Shown one piece after another: positions 22,208 to 30,828 of a DNA stretch of 45,390 bases. Origin of the DNA: a virus. The stretch is from IMG/VR virus record IMGVR_UViG_3300032322_001014, positions 1 through 45,390 of that record; one strand, written 5' to 3'. A program made the translations under genes and the position numbers. Below the pieces are notes generated by a model. That model had not been told where the DNA came from. It worked only from the letters and a program-made list of their open reading frames with translations, and did not search any database. How positions within the stretch are numbered: the stretch's first letter is position 1; every line of letters begins with the position of its first letter.

Positions 22208-22825
22208 TTATCCTAAAGCTTTTAACGCAATTTCATAATGATGCTTACGATCTTCTAAACCAATTGTTCCGCCATTAATGCGTTTTGTTAATGTGACAAA
22301 ATCATCTTTATCACACCATTGATTTAAATTGTTTTGATCCCAAAACCAACCTGCACTACTAACTGCGCCTTCAGGTGTTTCAAGATATTTTACAGTTTCA
22401 TCTAGACTTATACCCAAATCTTGTGAGAATTTTGTATAGTTAGCACGACCTGTCAATTGAATTAATCCACGTCCACAAAACTTATAACCATCACCGCTTG
22501 CTTCATCACCGTTACTCATGCGGTTAGCGTAAACACGATTAGCAATCTTTTCAGGTTGTCTCTCATATTGCTTAGCTATTGCTTCATTAGGGAAATATTT
22601 TTTAAATGTTCCCATCAAGCCTTTGGCACTGTAATTTAAATTTTCTTTGACAAAATTAAAACCACCGCTTTCATGTGCTATTTGTGCTAAAAAGGCCGCA
22701 GCACGTTTTTTGTTGACGTACATATCATAGTACTCTGCAGTTTCATGTAATGAAAGTGCATATTTTTTTAATACTGCTTCTTTTGTTTTTGGACAAATTT
22801 GTTTTAAAAGTTCTACTGTTATCAT
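22208..22825 (-). CDS. GH19 chitinase-like endolysin
   Basis: 205 aa. AAFLAQIAHESGGFNFVKEN carries the catalytic glutamate Glu52 with a second acidic residue at Glu61. GYKFCGRGLIQLTGRANY (about 113-130) is the substrate-groove signature of glycoside hydrolase family 19. The length is that of single-domain phage endolysins of this family, which cleave peptidoglycan glycan strands. No signal peptide or membrane segment is seen, so export would need a holin (candidate at 12782-13279). It may instead be a baseplate lysin, as it lies between two tail-structure genes. The start has AAGGAAAT upstream. Confidence 0.9.
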   Translation of the reverse strand: MITVELLKQICPKTKEAVLKKYALSLHETAEYYDMYVNKKRAAAFLAQIAHESGGFNFVKENLNYSAKGLMGTFKKYFPNEAIAKQYERQPEKIANRVYANRMSNGDEASGDGYKFCGRGLIQLTGRANYTKFSQDLGISLDETVKYLETPEGAVSSAGWFWDQNNLNQWCDKDDFVTLTKRINGGTIGLEDRKHHYEIALKALG

Positions 22826-22835
22826 TTTTATTTCC

Positions 22836-24929
22836 TTATAGTCTTCCTACTGCAATTTCTATCGTACCTTCTACACCTTCAAAATCCTGTAATGCTTTTC
22901 CTAAAACAGTTCCTATTGGAGGTTGGCTATACGATTTAGCTAACCCATTTCCAGCACTCACTAATAAATCACCTTTACTTATTGATCCTGTAACTTTGAC
23001 TGGTACTCTTCCTTGTAGTGCTACCATTACAGGGTATTCTGTTTCTATCATACTGTTCATAACATACGCTGGATTAGTTGAAACTACACCTGCTACCTTA
23101 GGACTCAACTCGTTATTACAAATTGTTATTTCTGCAACACCTCCAAATTCTACTATAGTACCAGGCTCTATATCACTATCTGCTGCGTAATATTCTGCTA
23201 AGTCAGCGTATGTAGATTGTAAAAGTGAACCTGCTGTTAATATCCAATTACCTGTAATGTTACCTTGCGTAGTGTTTGCCCCTGTTGTTAGTGTTCTGCC
23301 TGTTAAAATACCAGTTCCTACATTAACGTTATTAGCAACAATATTTCCTGTTATACTTAATGCACCAGCACCAAGAACTTTAGAACTTGCATTGTATGTT
23401 AGTACACTGTCAGCAACTAGATTAGCATTTCCACTTGTTGAATTAACAAATGGTACGAACGTTACTACATTAGCATTCGCTGTAGTTGTTATATTTGCAA
23501 AGTAACTTACATTTGCTGCTACAACATTACCTAATATATTAGAGCCTTGGATGTTGCTTAGATTATTACCACTACCTATAAAAAAGTTTGCTGTAACTGA
23601 GTTTCCTAAATTCGCAGTGCTTGCAGTTAAATTACCTGTTGCGCTGATAAGACCTATGGTTCGTAAATTCAATGCTTGTACATTGCCAGACGCACTTACT
23701 ATAGTTGTATTAATATTGTTAGCTATGATATTTCCACCTGCACTTATTACACCAGTTGTGGCAAAACTAGAATTTGAAATAATTGTACCAGTTGCACTTA
23801 CATTACCCGTAGTTGTAATATTAGTTCCTAAAACATTACCAATTACACTTACTGTATTTCCTATAGTAATATTATTTGCTGTTATATTACCGGTTGCGCT
23901 AATTAGTCCACCTGTTAAAAAATTACTACCTGTAATATTGCCTGTAGCACTAACTGCTTGTGTAGCAAATAAATTCCCTACGTTTGCATTACCGGTTGCT
24001 GATATGATAGCAGTATTTAAATTTCCTACATCTGCATTACCTGTTACATCCAAAAATCCATTGACGTTAGAACCTAATCCTGATATTACTAATATATTTG
24101 CGTTGCCTGCAGCACTAAGATTAATATTTCCATTAGCACTAGGAATTCTTATATTAGAAGTTCCATTAGCTAATCTACCAAAAAAATTGTTTGCAGTTAT
24201 ATTTCCTGTAGCACTTATACTTGCACTTGCAGTTATATTTGCATTACAGGATATGTTACCAACTGTACTTATATTTCCACTGTTTATAAAATTTTGTCCA
24301 GTTATATTACCAGTTGCAGAAATTGCTCCTGTAACTGTCAGTAAGTTTCCAGTAAATGTTAAATTAGACGTTGCATCAATATTACCTAAATTATTTAATA
24401 AAATTTGATTATTGCTGCCTGGTGACGCCATATACGTAGCACTAAAGTTTAATGCGTCTACGTTGTTACTAACAAAGCTATTTGATCTAATAGTGCCCAC
24501 AACTGACAAGTTAGCTAAATTTCCTACTGTAGTTATGTTGGGTTGACTGTTAGAAGTAGCTGCAATAACACCTCGTATAGATCCTGTAGTAGTTATATTA
24601 CCAGTACTAATTGAGTTAGACAAATTAAGAACAAATGGGGTAGTTCCTGAGTTTATAGTTGCTGTATTACTTGTTGCTGTAGTGACACCTATACGTAAAT
24701 TTGCGTCTGTCTGTATAGTAATATTGGCAATCCTATTTGTAACAGTTACATTTCCTGTATTTTGATTTACAGAAATTCCAGCACCCTCTATTATCTGAGA
24801 AACACCAGTTTGATACTGAATTGAAAACAATTCATTAAAATTATTCTGTGTTTTTTGGAACGCTACACGTATAGCATCCGAATCTGGGTCGTTGGGGTAT
24901 GCACCGAAGTCTATAGTTTCTTGAGCCAT
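22836..24929 (-). CDS. Long repeat-rich tail fibre protein
   Basis: 697 aa. The N-terminal IDFGAYPNDPDSDAIRVAFQ module is probably the particle-attachment part. Residues about 90-560 consist of a degenerate repeat, (I)SATGNITANN, present more than 12 times, typical of a trimeric beta-helical shaft. Residues 572-697 form a distinct globular domain starting STYADLAEYYAADSDIEPGT, with VAGVVSTNPAYVMN and VPVKVTGSISKGDLLVSAGN. I recall this domain at the end of other marine phage fibres but cannot name the family with certainty; a chaperone or autoprocessing role is possible. Late box GATAAATA lies 23 nt upstream. First gene of the unit running to 18122. Confidence 0.8.
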   Translation of the reverse strand: MAQETIDFGAYPNDPDSDAIRVAFQKTQNNFNELFSIQYQTGVSQIIEGAGISVNQNTGNVTVTNRIANITIQTDANLRIGVTTATSNTATINSGTTPFVLNLSNSISTGNITTTGSIRGVIAATSNSQPNITTVGNLANLSVVGTIRSNSFVSNNVDALNFSATYMASPGSNNQILLNNLGNIDATSNLTFTGNLLTVTGAISATGNITGQNFINSGNISTVGNISCNANITASASISATGNITANNFFGRLANGTSNIRIPSANGNINLSAAGNANILVISGLGSNVNGFLDVTGNADVGNLNTAIISATGNANVGNLFATQAVSATGNITGSNFLTGGLISATGNITANNITIGNTVSVIGNVLGTNITTTGNVSATGTIISNSSFATTGVISAGGNIIANNINTTIVSASGNVQALNLRTIGLISATGNLTASTANLGNSVTANFFIGSGNNLSNIQGSNILGNVVAANVSYFANITTTANANVVTFVPFVNSTSGNANLVADSVLTYNASSKVLGAGALSITGNIVANNVNVGTGILTGRTLTTGANTTQGNITGNWILTAGSLLQSTYADLAEYYAADSDIEPGTIVEFGGVAEITICNNELSPKVAGVVSTNPAYVMNSMIETEYPVMVALQGRVPVKVTGSISKGDLLVSAGNGLAKSYSQPPIGTVLGKALQDFEGVEGTIEIAVGRL
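23600..24420 (-). repeat. Degenerate in-frame repeats in the fibre shaft
   Basis: The coding strand repeats ATTTCTGCAACTGG(T/A)AATATTAC-like units at irregular spacings, with matching protein motif SATGNI. Related units occur in the fibre gene at 2224-3408. Such repeats allow slippage or recombination that changes shaft length or exchanges tips between fibre genes. Boundaries are approximate. Confidence 0.6.
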
Positions 24930-24952
24930 TTTAAATTTCTACCTTTATAGTG

Positions 24953-24960
24953 TATTTATC
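24953..24960 (-). promoter_or_regulatory. T4-type late promoter box GATAAATA
   Basis: GATAAATA followed by CACTAT on the minus strand, 23 nt before ATG 24929. AAGGTAG in the leader may act as Shine-Dalgarno. It directly follows the terminator at 24990-25008 and starts the fibre/lysis unit. Confidence 0.75.
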
Positions 24961-24989
24961 GTAATTTTACAAAGCTTCTGCCCAAAAAA

Positions 24990-25008
24990 AGCCCGTCTAA
25001 GACGGGCT
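24990..25008 (-). terminator. Rho-independent terminator after the 1473-aa gene
   Basis: Perfect 8-bp arms AGCCCGTC and GACGGGCT with a TAA loop. On the minus strand the hairpin is followed by seven T. It ends the unit 30258-25026 just before the next late promoter. Confidence 0.9.
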
Positions 25009-25025
25009 ATATAAGTGTGGTTTTA

Positions 25026-28000
25026 TTATTTTATACCACTTAATTTCTTCCATTCATTGATCATTTCTTTACTCTCATTTACTTTGACTGCAGTGTAGGG
25101 TAATGTTGTCTGATCACGTTTTTCTTTGTTCAGACCACCTGCTAAAGTTTTGATAAGAAACTTAATATCTTGCATAGTAGTGTCATCTGCTCCATTTGCT
25201 AGTTCTTCTTCAATAGGACGTGCGCTTTCTAGGTTCTCATTTTGAAATGGGCTATCTGCTTCATCCATTCTGTTATGACTGCATTCGCTTTCAGACATAC
25301 CGCACTCTTGACACATATCTTCACCTTCTTCTAAGCTACTTGTGTCTTTGTACTTTTTACCGTCAAGTTCAAAATCATCACCTTTCTGAGTATGAGCTAG
25401 TTTACCTGTAAATGCATTACCCTCGTCTGCTTGACCATAGGCTTCATCTACTTTTTCTTCCTCGTCATCACTATCTTCTTCATCAGAATCTTCTTCAGAA
25501 TTGTCCTCTTCCTCACCTTCATCTTCGTTTCCTTCTTCGTCTTTGTAATCTGCAGAATCTTCTTCGTCATGTTCTGAATCTGATTCTTCCTCATCATGAT
25601 CAGGACCCATGTCTGTGTCAATTACATGCACTTCGGCTGAATCATCCATATCACCCATCGTTAGACCTGATAGCTTTTGCATTAATGCCATAATATCGTC
25701 ATTGCCTGAACTAGATTCTGCTGAATCATTTGACATTGGCACTCCATAAGCAGATAACATTTGCTCTGGCTCTGCAACAGATACTTCAGGTGCGACTTCC
25801 GGTGACATTGAATCCATACCTGCATTTCTTAATAATGCCATAATTTCAGTAGCTTTTTCACCACTAGCTGTAATGCTTACGCTGTCATCTTGACCATGAT
25901 CACCCTGAGTTGTAGTTACAGTTAAACTTTCATTTAACATTTTCTCAAGTTGACTGTCCCAAAGGTTGAATTCTAAACTTTCCTTTACTGATTTTTTCAT
26001 CGCTTCTTTTCCATATGGTTCGCTAATGCTTAATCCTTTTGGTGGAGTAACCATTCTACCCGTTTTTGGATCTCTATATGGCTTTTCACGATCAAAAATA
26101 TCAGGCGCAACGACCTTTGGTATGTCACTAAATTCGGATGGCGCCATAATGGGCATCGGTTGCATTTTACCTTTCGCCCCTTCAGGTTTAGTATCAAATC
26201 TAGGTATGGTTGATGGATTATAACCACCACTTCCCGGTCTACCACCTGAACCATCAGGCCATTTGATTGAATCCCATCTATCTTTTTTAGATTGCTCACG
26301 ATCATTCCACGCATCAATGCCTTTGTTTGCTAATTTTTTAAGTGAATTAACTGGGTCAAAATCGCTATCACCATCACCGTATAACTGTGCTGAGCCTGGA
26401 CCATCTTCATCCATCTTGTCATGTTTAGCACGAATAGAAGCCATCTTTTCTTTACTTGCACCCTCACGTCCTGCCTTACGTAATGCATCCATGCCTTCTT
26501 TACCATACTTTTTATTTCCTAAGTATGCCTGTAGGCCACTTTCTTCCACTGCAGATTCTTTAACTGGGAAAGTTTCACCACCTAATTTAAAACTAGATTC
26601 ACCGTCTTTTTTAGCTTCTCTAGCTGCATATGTGAATGGACTTTCTTCCACTGGTTGTTCCACAACTGGTTGACTCATCATAGACATTTCGCCCATTAGT
26701 TTGTCTTTATTGCTGTGACGATGTATGTCTAACGCATCACGCAACTTTTCACCCATGTGACCAGTAGCCTTAAATTCAGCGATTTCTTGCTGTAGTCCTT
26801 CTAGCATTTCTTCTATTGTCATTTGTGTCTCTTTCATCATCTCTGCGAAATTAACACCTTCTTTTACCTTCTTTTTACCTGATCTTAGCATTTTAAAATC
26901 CTCTGAATCTAACTTACCGTTACTGTTCTTATCTAAATTCTTTTGACCGCCTTTTAATTCTTCTTTAACTTTTTCAGGACTAGGTTGCTTACCTGCAGCC
27001 TTCATAAGCGTATCGTATTGATCCTTGCTTACTCTTTTTCCGTTAGAAGTAAATTTCTCACCTTCTTTAACTTTTTTCTTGTTCTTGTTGTCTAAGTAAC
27101 CACGCTTGTTAGCAGTTGCCCAAGCAATGTTTTCGGCTTCTTTTTTACTTTTACCTAAACCGCGTTCACTTTTTTCAATATGTTTTACCATACGGTCAAC
27201 TTTAGCACCTTCTACAATTGCTTCTTCAGTACTCTCAAACCAATCTTTTAGTGTATGCTTTTTGCTAGGTAATTTTGACTTACCTTTAGGTGCACTACCG
27301 CCAATAACATGCTTAGCTGCATCATCTGCACCTTTGTATTTACCAGCTTCTACGTTGGAGTCTTTCTTAGGACGACCACGGCCTTTTTTCTCTGCTGGTT
27401 CAGCTTTGGCTTTAGTTTTCTCGTCACCTTCTTCATCAGTGTCGTATTCTTTACCATACTTACCAGTATGCTTCTTGCCTTTAATATCGGCCATTTTTGA
27501 TGCCTCAGTCATTAACTCTAGCATTTTTCTCATGTCTAAATTCATAGTTGACTCCACAATTTCTTTCTTGGTTATATTTGATAATCCTAAAATGTGTTCC
27601 AGTGATTCTCTAACTGGTTCCATTCTTGGTATATTTTCTAGATCAGCATCACTTGCGCCTCTTTTTGAACGCTGACGTAATTGATCACGTAATCTTGTAG
27701 CTCTATCGTCAGGCTCATACTTTCTTTCTTCTGGAGGAGGAGCCCAATTTATCGCATTATCTCTACCTGTTGTCGCTGGACCTATATCAACAGCACTATC
27801 TGTTTTTCTTGTTGTAGTATCTGAACCCTTTTTCTCTGTGTCCTTAGGTAATTCATTTTTCTCATCCTTTTTAAATTTTGGATAAGCTTCTTTTTCATCA
27901 CCCTTTTTATCAGAATCACCTTTTTCAGCATCAGCCTTACCTTTGCCGTCCTTCGGTTCAGTTGTAGGTTCTGGTTTAGGTTCGCCCTTTTCAACGTTTG

Positions 28001-29447
28001 GTTCTTGTTTTGGCTCTGGTTTAGGTTCAGCTTTAGGTTCAGCTTTAGTTTCAGGTTTTGGTTCTTCAGAGGGTCTATCAAAAAGTTTTAATAATCTTTT
28101 TAATATGTCATCTTCACTTTCTGGTTTTTCTGCTGGTTTTGTAACAGCGGGTGTTGTTTGAGTAGTTTCTTTATCATCTACTTTGTCTGCTTCAGCACTT
28201 TCAGGATCTTTATCTGTTGGTGTCTCCCATGAAGAAGGTTTAGTTGTAGTCATAACTTGATCGGCTTTAGGTTCTTCTGCTTTTTTAGTCGGCTCTGATT
28301 TGACAACTGGTTGTTCTTTTTTAGGGGTTTTTTCAGGTTTAGCTGTAACAACAATCGGTGGCAATGATTTTTCTCCACCATCATCAACTGTTGCGGTTAT
28401 CGCATTAGAACTAGGAGCTGATGTATCTGCTGATGTTGTAGCTGCAGTACTAGGACTAGTTGTTGCTGCTGCATCCGATGCTGTTTGCGATCCCGGATCT
28501 ATCAAATTTACTGTTAAGGGTTTATCAGCGTCACCTTGTTGTGCTGATTTTGATTGTTCTGCTCCTGATTTCTTTTCATCCGAATCCATGTTTGATAAAG
28601 CGTAAAGCAATGCAGCATGTAATCCAGTGCTAGCTAAGGCTGATTTTATATCAGATTTTTCTGGTTTTATAGGAGTATTTCTTGCGGAAGGCAACACGCC
28701 ACCATCAGAGGTTTTAGAAGGTTCCCATTTTCCAGTTTTATTATTAAAGTTAAACCCAGGTCTAATTTCTTTGCCATCTAATGTTTTATTAGCAGTAGGT
28801 GTTTGTACTGCTGGTTGGTCTGTTGATTTGCTAGTAGCTGGTTGTTCGGCTGATTTTTCTGTTGATTTACTAGCAACTGGTTGTTCGGCTTTTTTATTTG
28901 CACCTCTAGGTTTAAAATTACTTACTGTTCCTGGCGCAGGTTCTTTAAAACCTTTACCTAATAATTTTTGTTGCAGTTGTGCTTGAATATTGGCAGGAAT
29001 TGGCTCGCCTGTTTTTGGATCTCTTGTATATCTTGGCTGAGAACTTTTATCTGCAGCTGCCGCATCTTTTGCAGCCTTATCTGCTTCTGCTTTTCTTTGA
29101 ACAGCAGGACGATCAAGTTCTTTATAACTTCTTTGTTGAGCAGTTAATTCAGGTGCATCACGTTTTACTATAGGCTCTTCAGGACCTCTTGATTTACTAG
29201 GTTTTACTTGTGCAGGTGTACGTAATAATTCAGGTGCTAACTCTCTTCCTGATTGAGGTGTTGTAGAGGGTTGTGTTGGTTGATTTGGCTTAGTTCTGGT
29301 GAACCAGCCACCAAAAGGATTTGGGCCACCACCGCCACCACCGAAACCACGTTCAGGTCCCATTTCAGGTCCAGACCTTCCCCTGTTCATCATGTCACTA
29401 GGGTCTCTCCATTCAGTGATCTTGTTGGTAATATCTTTTGATTTCAT
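25026..29447 (-). CDS. Giant disordered virion-type protein with AT-hook, EF-hand and acidic segments
   Basis: 1473 aa, mostly low complexity: Pro/Gly/Gln-rich at 20-140, Ala/Ser/Thr-rich at 300-350, KPEP repeats at 460-500. An AT-hook-like KKGRGRPKKD lies at 687-696. A canonical EF-hand loop lies at 839-850 (DKNSNGKLDSED, ligands at positions 1, 3, 5, 9 and 12). A KSERGLGKSKKEAENIAWAT motif is near 760 and an almost purely acidic stretch near 1285-1332. CQECGMSESECSH (from 1379) may bind a metal. The segment from SLTVTTTQGDHGQDDSVSIT near 1175 looks like a small folded domain. Several (L/I)xE sites could be cut by a T4 gp21-type protease. No tape-measure or enzyme signature. A DNA-associated internal or scaffold protein is the best guess. 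Overlaps the preceding gene by ATGA. Confidence 0.6.
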   Translation of the reverse strand: MKSKDITNKITEWRDPSDMMNRGRSGPEMGPERGFGGGGGGPNPFGGWFTRTKPNQPTQPSTTPQSGRELAPELLRTPAQVKPSKSRGPEEPIVKRDAPELTAQQRSYKELDRPAVQRKAEADKAAKDAAAADKSSQPRYTRDPKTGEPIPANIQAQLQQKLLGKGFKEPAPGTVSNFKPRGANKKAEQPVASKSTEKSAEQPATSKSTDQPAVQTPTANKTLDGKEIRPGFNFNNKTGKWEPSKTSDGGVLPSARNTPIKPEKSDIKSALASTGLHAALLYALSNMDSDEKKSGAEQSKSAQQGDADKPLTVNLIDPGSQTASDAAATTSPSTAATTSADTSAPSSNAITATVDDGGEKSLPPIVVTAKPEKTPKKEQPVVKSEPTKKAEEPKADQVMTTTKPSSWETPTDKDPESAEADKVDDKETTQTTPAVTKPAEKPESEDDILKRLLKLFDRPSEEPKPETKAEPKAEPKPEPKQEPNVEKGEPKPEPTTEPKDGKGKADAEKGDSDKKGDEKEAYPKFKKDEKNELPKDTEKKGSDTTTRKTDSAVDIGPATTGRDNAINWAPPPEERKYEPDDRATRLRDQLRQRSKRGASDADLENIPRMEPVRESLEHILGLSNITKKEIVESTMNLDMRKMLELMTEASKMADIKGKKHTGKYGKEYDTDEEGDEKTKAKAEPAEKKGRGRPKKDSNVEAGKYKGADDAAKHVIGGSAPKGKSKLPSKKHTLKDWFESTEEAIVEGAKVDRMVKHIEKSERGLGKSKKEAENIAWATANKRGYLDNKNKKKVKEGEKFTSNGKRVSKDQYDTLMKAAGKQPSPEKVKEELKGGQKNLDKNSNGKLDSEDFKMLRSGKKKVKEGVNFAEMMKETQMTIEEMLEGLQQEIAEFKATGHMGEKLRDALDIHRHSNKDKLMGEMSMMSQPVVEQPVEESPFTYAAREAKKDGESSFKLGGETFPVKESAVEESGLQAYLGNKKYGKEGMDALRKAGREGASKEKMASIRAKHDKMDEDGPGSAQLYGDGDSDFDPVNSLKKLANKGIDAWNDREQSKKDRWDSIKWPDGSGGRPGSGGYNPSTIPRFDTKPEGAKGKMQPMPIMAPSEFSDIPKVVAPDIFDREKPYRDPKTGRMVTPPKGLSISEPYGKEAMKKSVKESLEFNLWDSQLEKMLNESLTVTTTQGDHGQDDSVSITASGEKATEIMALLRNAGMDSMSPEVAPEVSVAEPEQMLSAYGVPMSNDSAESSSGNDDIMALMQKLSGLTMGDMDDSAEVHVIDTDMGPDHDEEESDSEHDEEDSADYKDEEGNEDEGEEEDNSEEDSDEEDSDDEEEKVDEAYGQADEGNAFTGKLAHTQKGDDFELDGKKYKDTSSLEEGEDMCQECGMSESECSHNRMDEADSPFQNENLESARPIEEELANGADDTTMQDIKFLIKTLAGGLNKEKRDQTTLPYTAVKVNESKEMINEWKKLSGIK

Positions 29448-29659
29448 TTTCTACCTGAATCAATCTTGTTTTCTATTCTATCTAATTGCGTTTGTAATAA
29501 ACTTAGTTTTTCATTCATTGATTCTGCTCTGGCATTAGAGACTTCAATTTTTTTATCTAATTCACCTACGGTAGAGGTAATTGTTAAATAGCCGCCACCA
29601 CCTAAGCTACATGCGCCTACAACTATCCATGTCAATTGACTTGTTGTAAAATCTATCAT
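29444..29659 (-). CDS. Small membrane protein with coiled coil
   Basis: 71 aa. One transmembrane segment at about residues 8-29 (LTWIVVGACSLGGGGYLTIT) is followed by a 40-residue charged heptad region (VGELDKKIEVSNARAESMNE). This layout fits a small holin, a spanin-like component or a membrane anchor; no family can be fixed. It overlaps both neighbours by ATGA and is thus tightly linked to the candidate internal-protein gene and the 1473-aa gene. Confidence 0.65.
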   Translation of the reverse strand: MIDFTTSQLTWIVVGACSLGGGGYLTITSTVGELDKKIEVSNARAESMNEKLSLLQTQLDRIENKIDSGRK

Positions 29660-30258
29660 TTGTTAAAACTAGCTCCTGTTTTTGGCTTAGGTGCTCTAGT
29701 TACTTGAGTCATTGGACTCTTTGTCTGAATACCTTCTTTAGTTTTATTAGGGGCAGGAGTTGTTTTACCTGCACTATATTGATAGTCAAATGTCGGCTTC
29801 TTAGGTACAACTTTATCTAGATACTGATTAGCATAATCTTTGCTTGCTTCTTTGCCGTTATCTTCTAATTCTGTATGCAGTAGTAATGGGCTATGAGTAG
29901 CTTCATTTGCATACTGTTCTATTTCATGATTGATACTATCATTATATTCTGTAGTAATTAATCTTACTTGATTAACATTTTTACCCATTAATTGAACCAT
30001 CTGCTGAATCATAGGTTCTGTTGCTGGATACTTAAACTCACATTTAATGATAGTTACTGATTCGTTATGTACGTCAGGGAATCCATATGGATCTTTTTGA
30101 ATTGGGGTAGTCTTAGCATCCTCAATCTTGACAGGGTCAAACTTCTTGAGGTTCATGCGCAATAAGTCTAAAAACTTACTGTCTACATCTCCTGCGATTT
30201 TCAATGTGTAACGATATGTACGTACACTCTCTACTAAATATTGGCGAAAGGTTTTCAT
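29656..30258 (-). CDS. Protein with T4 capsid-targeting-like N-terminus
   Basis: 200 aa. The first residues, MKTFRQYLVES, closely resemble the T4 internal-protein capsid-targeting sequence (MKTYQEFIAEA type), which is removed by the gp21 protease after (L/I)xE. Here LVE|S would be the site. The rest is an alpha/beta region (TYRYTLKIAGDVDSKFLDLL) and a flexible Lys/Pro/Thr-rich tail. No enzymatic motif. A protein packed inside the head is a reasonable inference. The start has AGGAA 7 nt upstream and a GATAAATA late box at 30278-30285. Confidence 0.6.
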   Translation of the reverse strand: MKTFRQYLVESVRTYRYTLKIAGDVDSKFLDLLRMNLKKFDPVKIEDAKTTPIQKDPYGFPDVHNESVTIIKCEFKYPATEPMIQQMVQLMGKNVNQVRLITTEYNDSINHEIEQYANEATHSPLLLHTELEDNGKEASKDYANQYLDKVVPKKPTFDYQYSAGKTTPAPNKTKEGIQTKSPMTQVTRAPKPKTGASFNK

Positions 30259-30276
30259 GGTTCAATTCCTATAGTA

Positions 30277-30774
30277 TTATTTATCATTATTTCCGTTTTT
30301 ACTTGCGATTAAGGATTTGAGTAATTCGTTACGATCTAGTAACGTAGATCCATTGCCCTGAGGTATATTCTCAATTTCCTTAGTTTTTTCGTTAAGTTTA
30401 GCGTCTAGTGCTGCTTTTTTTAGCTGAAGTTCAATCATTTTGATCTTCTTATTTACTTTAGCTGTTTTTGCAGTAATCGCATGACCTAACATAGTACCCG
30501 CAGTACTGAATATCTCTGCTGCAAATCTACTATCTACTTGCATACCCAGTTCCATTAAATCTGTATAGCTGTCTTTTGCTAAGTCAGCTAATTCATCCAT
30601 CTCACTATCAGTTGCTTCTAATCCACGGACTTGTGGGAGTGCGTTTTCTATCTTTTCTAGATTATTGTAGGCTTGTGTTGTTATTTCTTCAGGAACAGGA
30701 AAAGTCAGTTCTTCAACTTGAGATTGATCTTCGTCTAAGGGGAGGTCAAATAATTCGCTTAATTTTTTAGTCAT
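30277..30774 (-). CDS. gp16: Terminase small subunit (T4 gp16-like)
   Basis: 165 aa, matching T4 gp16 (164 aa) in length. EKIENALPQVRGLEATDSEM then YTDLMELGMQVDSRF and the long helical segment AAEIFSTAGTMLGHAITAKT (about 85-104), continued by KMIELQLKKAALDAKL, follow the coiled-coil oligomerisation pattern of phage small terminases. It would recognise phage DNA and stimulate the large terminase gp17, which was not found in this window. The upstream box is AATAAATA. Its stop codon lies inside the next late promoter (30278-30285). Confidence 0.8.
   Translation of the reverse strand: MTKKLSELFDLPLDEDQSQVEELTFPVPEEITTQAYNNLEKIENALPQVRGLEATDSEMDELADLAKDSYTDLMELGMQVDSRFAAEIFSTAGTMLGHAITAKTAKVNKKIKMIELQLKKAALDAKLNEKTKEIENIPQGNGSTLLDRNELLKSLIASKNGNNDK
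30278..30285 (-). promoter_or_regulatory. T4-type late promoter box GATAAATA
   Basis: GATAAATA followed by ATACTATAGG on the minus strand, overlapping the stop codon of gp16. It lies 19 nt before ATG 30258, with AGGAA as Shine-Dalgarno. It drives the 200-aa, membrane and 1473-aa genes. Confidence 0.7.
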
Positions 30775-30794
30775 ACTCTATCTTATAATAGTAG

Positions 30795-30802
30795 TATTTA
30801 TT
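30795..30802 (-). promoter_or_regulatory. T4-type late promoter box AATAAATA
   Basis: AATAAATA followed by CTACTATTATAAG on the minus strand, 20 nt before the gp16 ATG. The downstream CTATT-like sequence resembles the T4 extended consensus. Confidence 0.6.
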
Positions 30803-30828
30803 AAGTTTTCATACCATTATAAAATAGG

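Noticed and set aside
23551-24408. Long plus-strand frame of 285 codons inside the fibre gene
   Set aside because: It is the antisense of the SATGN repeats, giving monotonous LPVAL-type sequence with no ribosome site; the minus-strand fibre frame explains it.
22836-24929. Regularly repeated short sequence suggestive of a CRISPR-like array
   Set aside because: The units are degenerate, unevenly spaced and in frame with a fibre protein; no constant repeat with unique spacers.
27106-28986. Several plus-strand frames opposite the 1473-aa gene
   Set aside because: Low-complexity mirror images of Lys/Glu/Pro-rich codons; no Shine-Dalgarno and no recognisable protein features.
25026-29447. Tape measure protein
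   Set aside because: Length would fit a long tail, but the protein is disordered and highly charged with no long amphipathic or transmembrane helices, and T4-like tape measure gp29 is not of this type.
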